A stretch of DNA of 64,000 bases, from the NCBI RefSeq assembly GCF_008831285.2, contig NC_045146.1, positions 24,135,703 to 24,199,702 of the forward strand, in the 5' to 3' direction. Position numbers and translations under genes: made by a program. Below, piece by piece: positions 60,958-64,000 of this stretch. Below the pieces are notes generated by a model. That model was not told the DNA's origin. It saw only the letters and a program-made list of their open reading frames with translations, and did not search any database. This DNA comes from Nymphaea colorata. Taxonomy: Eukaryota > Streptophyta > Magnoliopsida > Nymphaeales > Nymphaeaceae. Within the stretch, counting starts at the first letter, position 1. Each line of letters opens with the position of its first letter.

Positions 60958-63900
60958 AAGATGCAACCCTGAAGGGTGACCAGAGAATAAGTGTTGTTGC
61001 TGCTACATATCTACTGTTTGCTGTTGCTCATGTGGGTGTGATCCTCTCTGTTGTTGCAGACTTTGTCGCTTTCTTTTAAATGAAAAAACAACAAAAAAAG
61101 AATAGATCTTCCGGCTTTGATCTACTTCACTCCCAAATTGATGGAGCGAAAATGCCAAATTTCTGGTACAAAATCGACAGTTAGCAGGAGATGATTTGGT
61201 ATGGTTAGATAATAAACTGATGGGACTATAAAATTGAGGAAATCAGATTACTGAATTAGAATGGACGCATGGTTTTTCTCATAAGCGTTCGTGGGATCGC
61301 AAAGAAATAAGAGGCAACCTGAAACTGAATGTTGAACATCTTTGTATTTTGCAGCCAATTTGAAGTTGGTAACGCGTAACATAATCTTTCTAACAATTAT
61401 TGCTGCCATTAGAATAGCGATGATCCGTATGGTCTGAATCACATGCATGATGAATAAGTAATCCAGTTAGGTTAACGCAAGCAAGTTTGTCCTATGGATC
61501 TGGTAAATAAAAGTTTTAATCGCATTCATGAACAAAATTACTTAGTTCAACCGGTATCTCTCTCTCGCTCTTTCTCTTCTCTCTCTCCCATTTCACATTT
61601 TGTCTTTGATTCTTGTTTCTGATTTTCTATCTTCGGTTCTGCTATGCGAAGTTGAAAATATGGTAAAAGTAAAAAAAAAAAATGAATAAAATAAGACACA
61701 GTAAAGTAAAGAAAATAAGATAAAGTTAATTCATTCTTGAATCTGAATGAGAAAATCTATTCGTAATGCCTTCCGTTTCCCAATTTATGATGATTTTCTT
61801 TCTCACTTTTTCTTCATTTTTTTGTCCCAGCTTTTGTTAATTTTCTGCTCCACAATTTTGTTCGGTACTTTCGATTAATATGAGTTATATATGCATTCAT
61901 ATTTTCCAAAAAACATTGACAAAATCTTGTGAATCCTTTACCAAAGACTTCGAGTTATTCCTTTTCAACCGTTCATCATAAGAAAATCCCAAAAGTTTAG
62001 ATTTCTAGCGACGTGAAAATCAACATAGACGTACATTGATGTGACTTGGTGGTTGAGGATTTTTCGAATCACTGGTTGGGAAAAAGTCAAATAATTAATA
62101 CCACTAACTTTTCAGAAAAAAAGTTCGGCACCACTATCCGTCTATCTTTGCGATCGCTGGCAGGCTGGGAGCCGCTTCTTTCAAAAAGTTAAGAAAAATT
62201 TCCTTCAGACGACATATCTTTTCTATAAATTCGAAAAAGGGGCTTGTATTTTTCAGAAAAAAAAAAAGGAAAAAAGATTCCGAGTCCACTTCAGGCAAGA
62301 CCAACAAAAAGAAACCACCAGGAACCGATCACTTTGCCCATAACAAGGCTAACTTGAAGTCGGGTTCAGAAGGTCAAGACTATCGTTGACTACCCCTTTT
62401 GGTTATCCACTTTAGTTAGAGATCGTATTGTATCTGTTTTGAACATGCTGTTAAATAAAAAGGAGTTGTTGAAGGCAATGAAGAAGTGAAGATCGATGCA
62501 TAAAATCTAGCACAAAAGTGAGGTAGGTTGTTTGATATGGGCTGAAACTTGTAATGGTTGGAGCTACCAATCCATTGATTACATCCGGCAAATTGTGTGA
62601 ACCGTGTGTTGTTTGGTAGTTGGTGGCTTCAACCATCGCAGATGAAAACCCATAACACCTAACTCTAACTCGTCCTCGGTACAAAAGAAATGGGCCTTAA
62701 GAAATCGTTTATGCGATGGCGAAGTTGAAAATGGCATCGTATCGTCCTTTGTATATCATATATTTTCTTTCTCGCTTCTTTTTGTTGAATTTTTCGAACA
62801 ACGTGGGCTCCTGCCCTACGTATGGATCAAATCTGCAGAATTCATTTGCCGGTGGCTTTTCAATGCGGATCTACTGCACTGATTTGCTTAGCCCATTGGA
62901 TCTAATTTTACATCTAAAAAAAACTCTGAATGAGTTGGTGACCAAAAAAATGATGTTTTCCCCAAAAACACACAAAACGAGCCCTAGACAGTCAGGCCAA
63001 ATCTAATCCACCAATAAATTTGATCCATAGACAACATTGTTGTGGTAAAGGTCGTAATGCTAGAGAAATCATTACCACAAGGCAGAGAAGGGGAGGTCAT
63101 AAGCGTTTATACGGTAAAATCGATTTTCGATAGAATGCAAAAGACATATATGATAGAATTATAACCATATAATAAGACCCTGATCAAAATGCATATATTT
63201 GTCTCATAAATAAAGATACATTATTTCTCTTACCAGACACTATGGTGACGATTTAGTCCTATACCTTGAAAGCAAGGGGAAAATGACATACATAGCAATA
63301 CGTATCATCTATTATTTTGCAGTCTTTCAAGAGAAAGAGAGAGAAAATTTGAGTTTTTGATGGACAATGTGAAAAAGAATGGGGGTTGTAGTCTTTTAGA
63401 GCGACAGAGAGAGAAGATTTATAATAGGAGATGATCATAATTTGGCCTCAATTTCCTTCACAATCCACAATTTAAGAAGGTTCTAATTAAGAAGGTGTCG
63501 CATGTCTATGCAAGGAAGCATCATCGATCTTTCACCGGTTTTGTCGGGACAAAAAAAAAAAAAACGAAAAAAAGTCAAATAAAAGAGACGAAGAACCAAG
63601 TGATCCCACAAAATTTATGCCTTTTTGTCTGTTCCCATCATCCATCAAAGAGTTGGACGGCTTAGCCGTGTTTGAAAAGACTTAATAAGCAAGGTGCTTC
63701 GGCTGTAGACTACTTACTTGAGAATGGGGGCCGAGCTAGAAATTTTTAATGAGGAAAGCTGAATTAAAGTTTTTAAATTTTAACATGGACCGAAATGTTA
63801 TTTTTTAAAATTTTTATATAAAACAAATAAAATTTTTTAAAATTTACATGCAATTTTTTTTTTAAAAAATTTTGATCTCCCCCGGTCTAGAATGGTGCTA

Positions 63901-64000
63901 TTCAATATTTTTCTAAATGTATCAATCTCACAAAATGTCAGTTGGGGGATTAGGTAGGCAAGGACATCAAGGGCCATTGGACCTTCTTAGATTTTAATTC
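60958..64000. other. 3' flank of ASR2 and intergenic spacer
   Basis: After the duplicated ASR2 downstream block (to about 61450) the sequence is AT-rich spacer with CT-rich and poly-A/T patches. A plus-strand frame of 96 codons at 62716-63006 shows no recognisable family. No gene supported. Confidence 0.5.
63724..63895. repeat. Probable TIR-element fragment
   Basis: GGGGGCCGAGCTAGAAATTTTT, here read in two parts, resembles the CAGTGGCCGAGCTAGG start near 39117. AT-rich filler follows, then CTCCCCCGGTCTAGAATGG. A degraded member of the GTGGCGGAGCC family is the simplest reading; ends are uncertain. Confidence 0.3.

Larger units (their letters stand above)
60350..61450. repeat. Segmental tandem duplication carrying ASR2 (partner about 58120-59160)
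   Basis: Homology between the two blocks begins before the genes (AATTGGGTCCCACACAA in both promoters) and continues after them (AGCCAATTTRARGTTGG, TAATCTTTCTAAC, CCATTAG). The unit is therefore about 1 kb with a period of about 2.2 kb. Confidence 0.85.

Noticed and set aside
1-64000. Search for LTR retroelements and other virus-like elements
   Set aside because: No long terminal repeats or capsid, protease, reverse transcriptase or integrase-like coding regions were recognised; the mobile DNA seen is small non-coding TIR material.

Overview
This is nuclear DNA of a flowering plant. All recognisable genes are plant genes with short exons, GT-AG or GC-AG introns, AT-rich spacers and many (AT)n/(GA)n microsatellites. 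Two intact ASR (ABA/stress/ripening) genes argue against Brassicaceae, which lack this family; I cannot name the species. I saw no tRNA, rRNA, CRISPR array, organellar insert or retroelement polyprotein.

Layout. 1-5.9 kb: microsatellites, a purine-rich tract and a GAGCTCGA-type repeat, with no supported gene. 6.1-17.7 kb (+): a LARP1b/c-type La-motif protein whose motif is split by a 9.6-kb intron holding two small TIR elements and a recent 171-bp tandem duplication. 20.8-22.0 kb (-): an FD-type bZIP flowering regulator with a complete C-terminal SAP motif; its leader and first codons are duplicated upstream, creating an 18-codon uORF. 28.2-30.0 kb (+): the bHLH and C-terminal half of an ABORTED MICROSPORES (AMS)-like factor; its usual N-terminal domain was not found. 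32.0-33.4 kb (-): a blue-copper phytocyanin with signal peptide and GPI-type tail. 37.0-38.3 kb (-): a UPF0496 (DUF677) protein. 38.4-48 kb: gene-poor, with one MIR-like foldback and one candidate small Cys-rich ORF. 48.0-49.0 kb (+): an ASR pseudogene with a 12-His tail. 49.8-53.6 kb (-): a six-exon Abitram (FAM206/Simiate) homologue; part of its intron 3 has an inverted copy 2 kb upstream. 58.3-61.0 kb (+): two tandem ASR genes in a segmental duplication.

The genes do not form a pathway; this is an ordinary plant gene neighbourhood. FD and AMS both act in reproductive development, but their proximity is probably chance. The best leads are the duplicated FD start that yields a uORF, two GC-AG introns placed exactly inside DNA-binding domains, the shortened AMS-like gene, the Abitram inverted duplication with a 17-bp-TIR element in one copy, TATA-box divergence between the ASR twins, and two long foldbacks. 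I found no convincing wholly new system. Exon boundaries were read by eye from frame, splice signals and family similarity; no alignment or transcript data were used.
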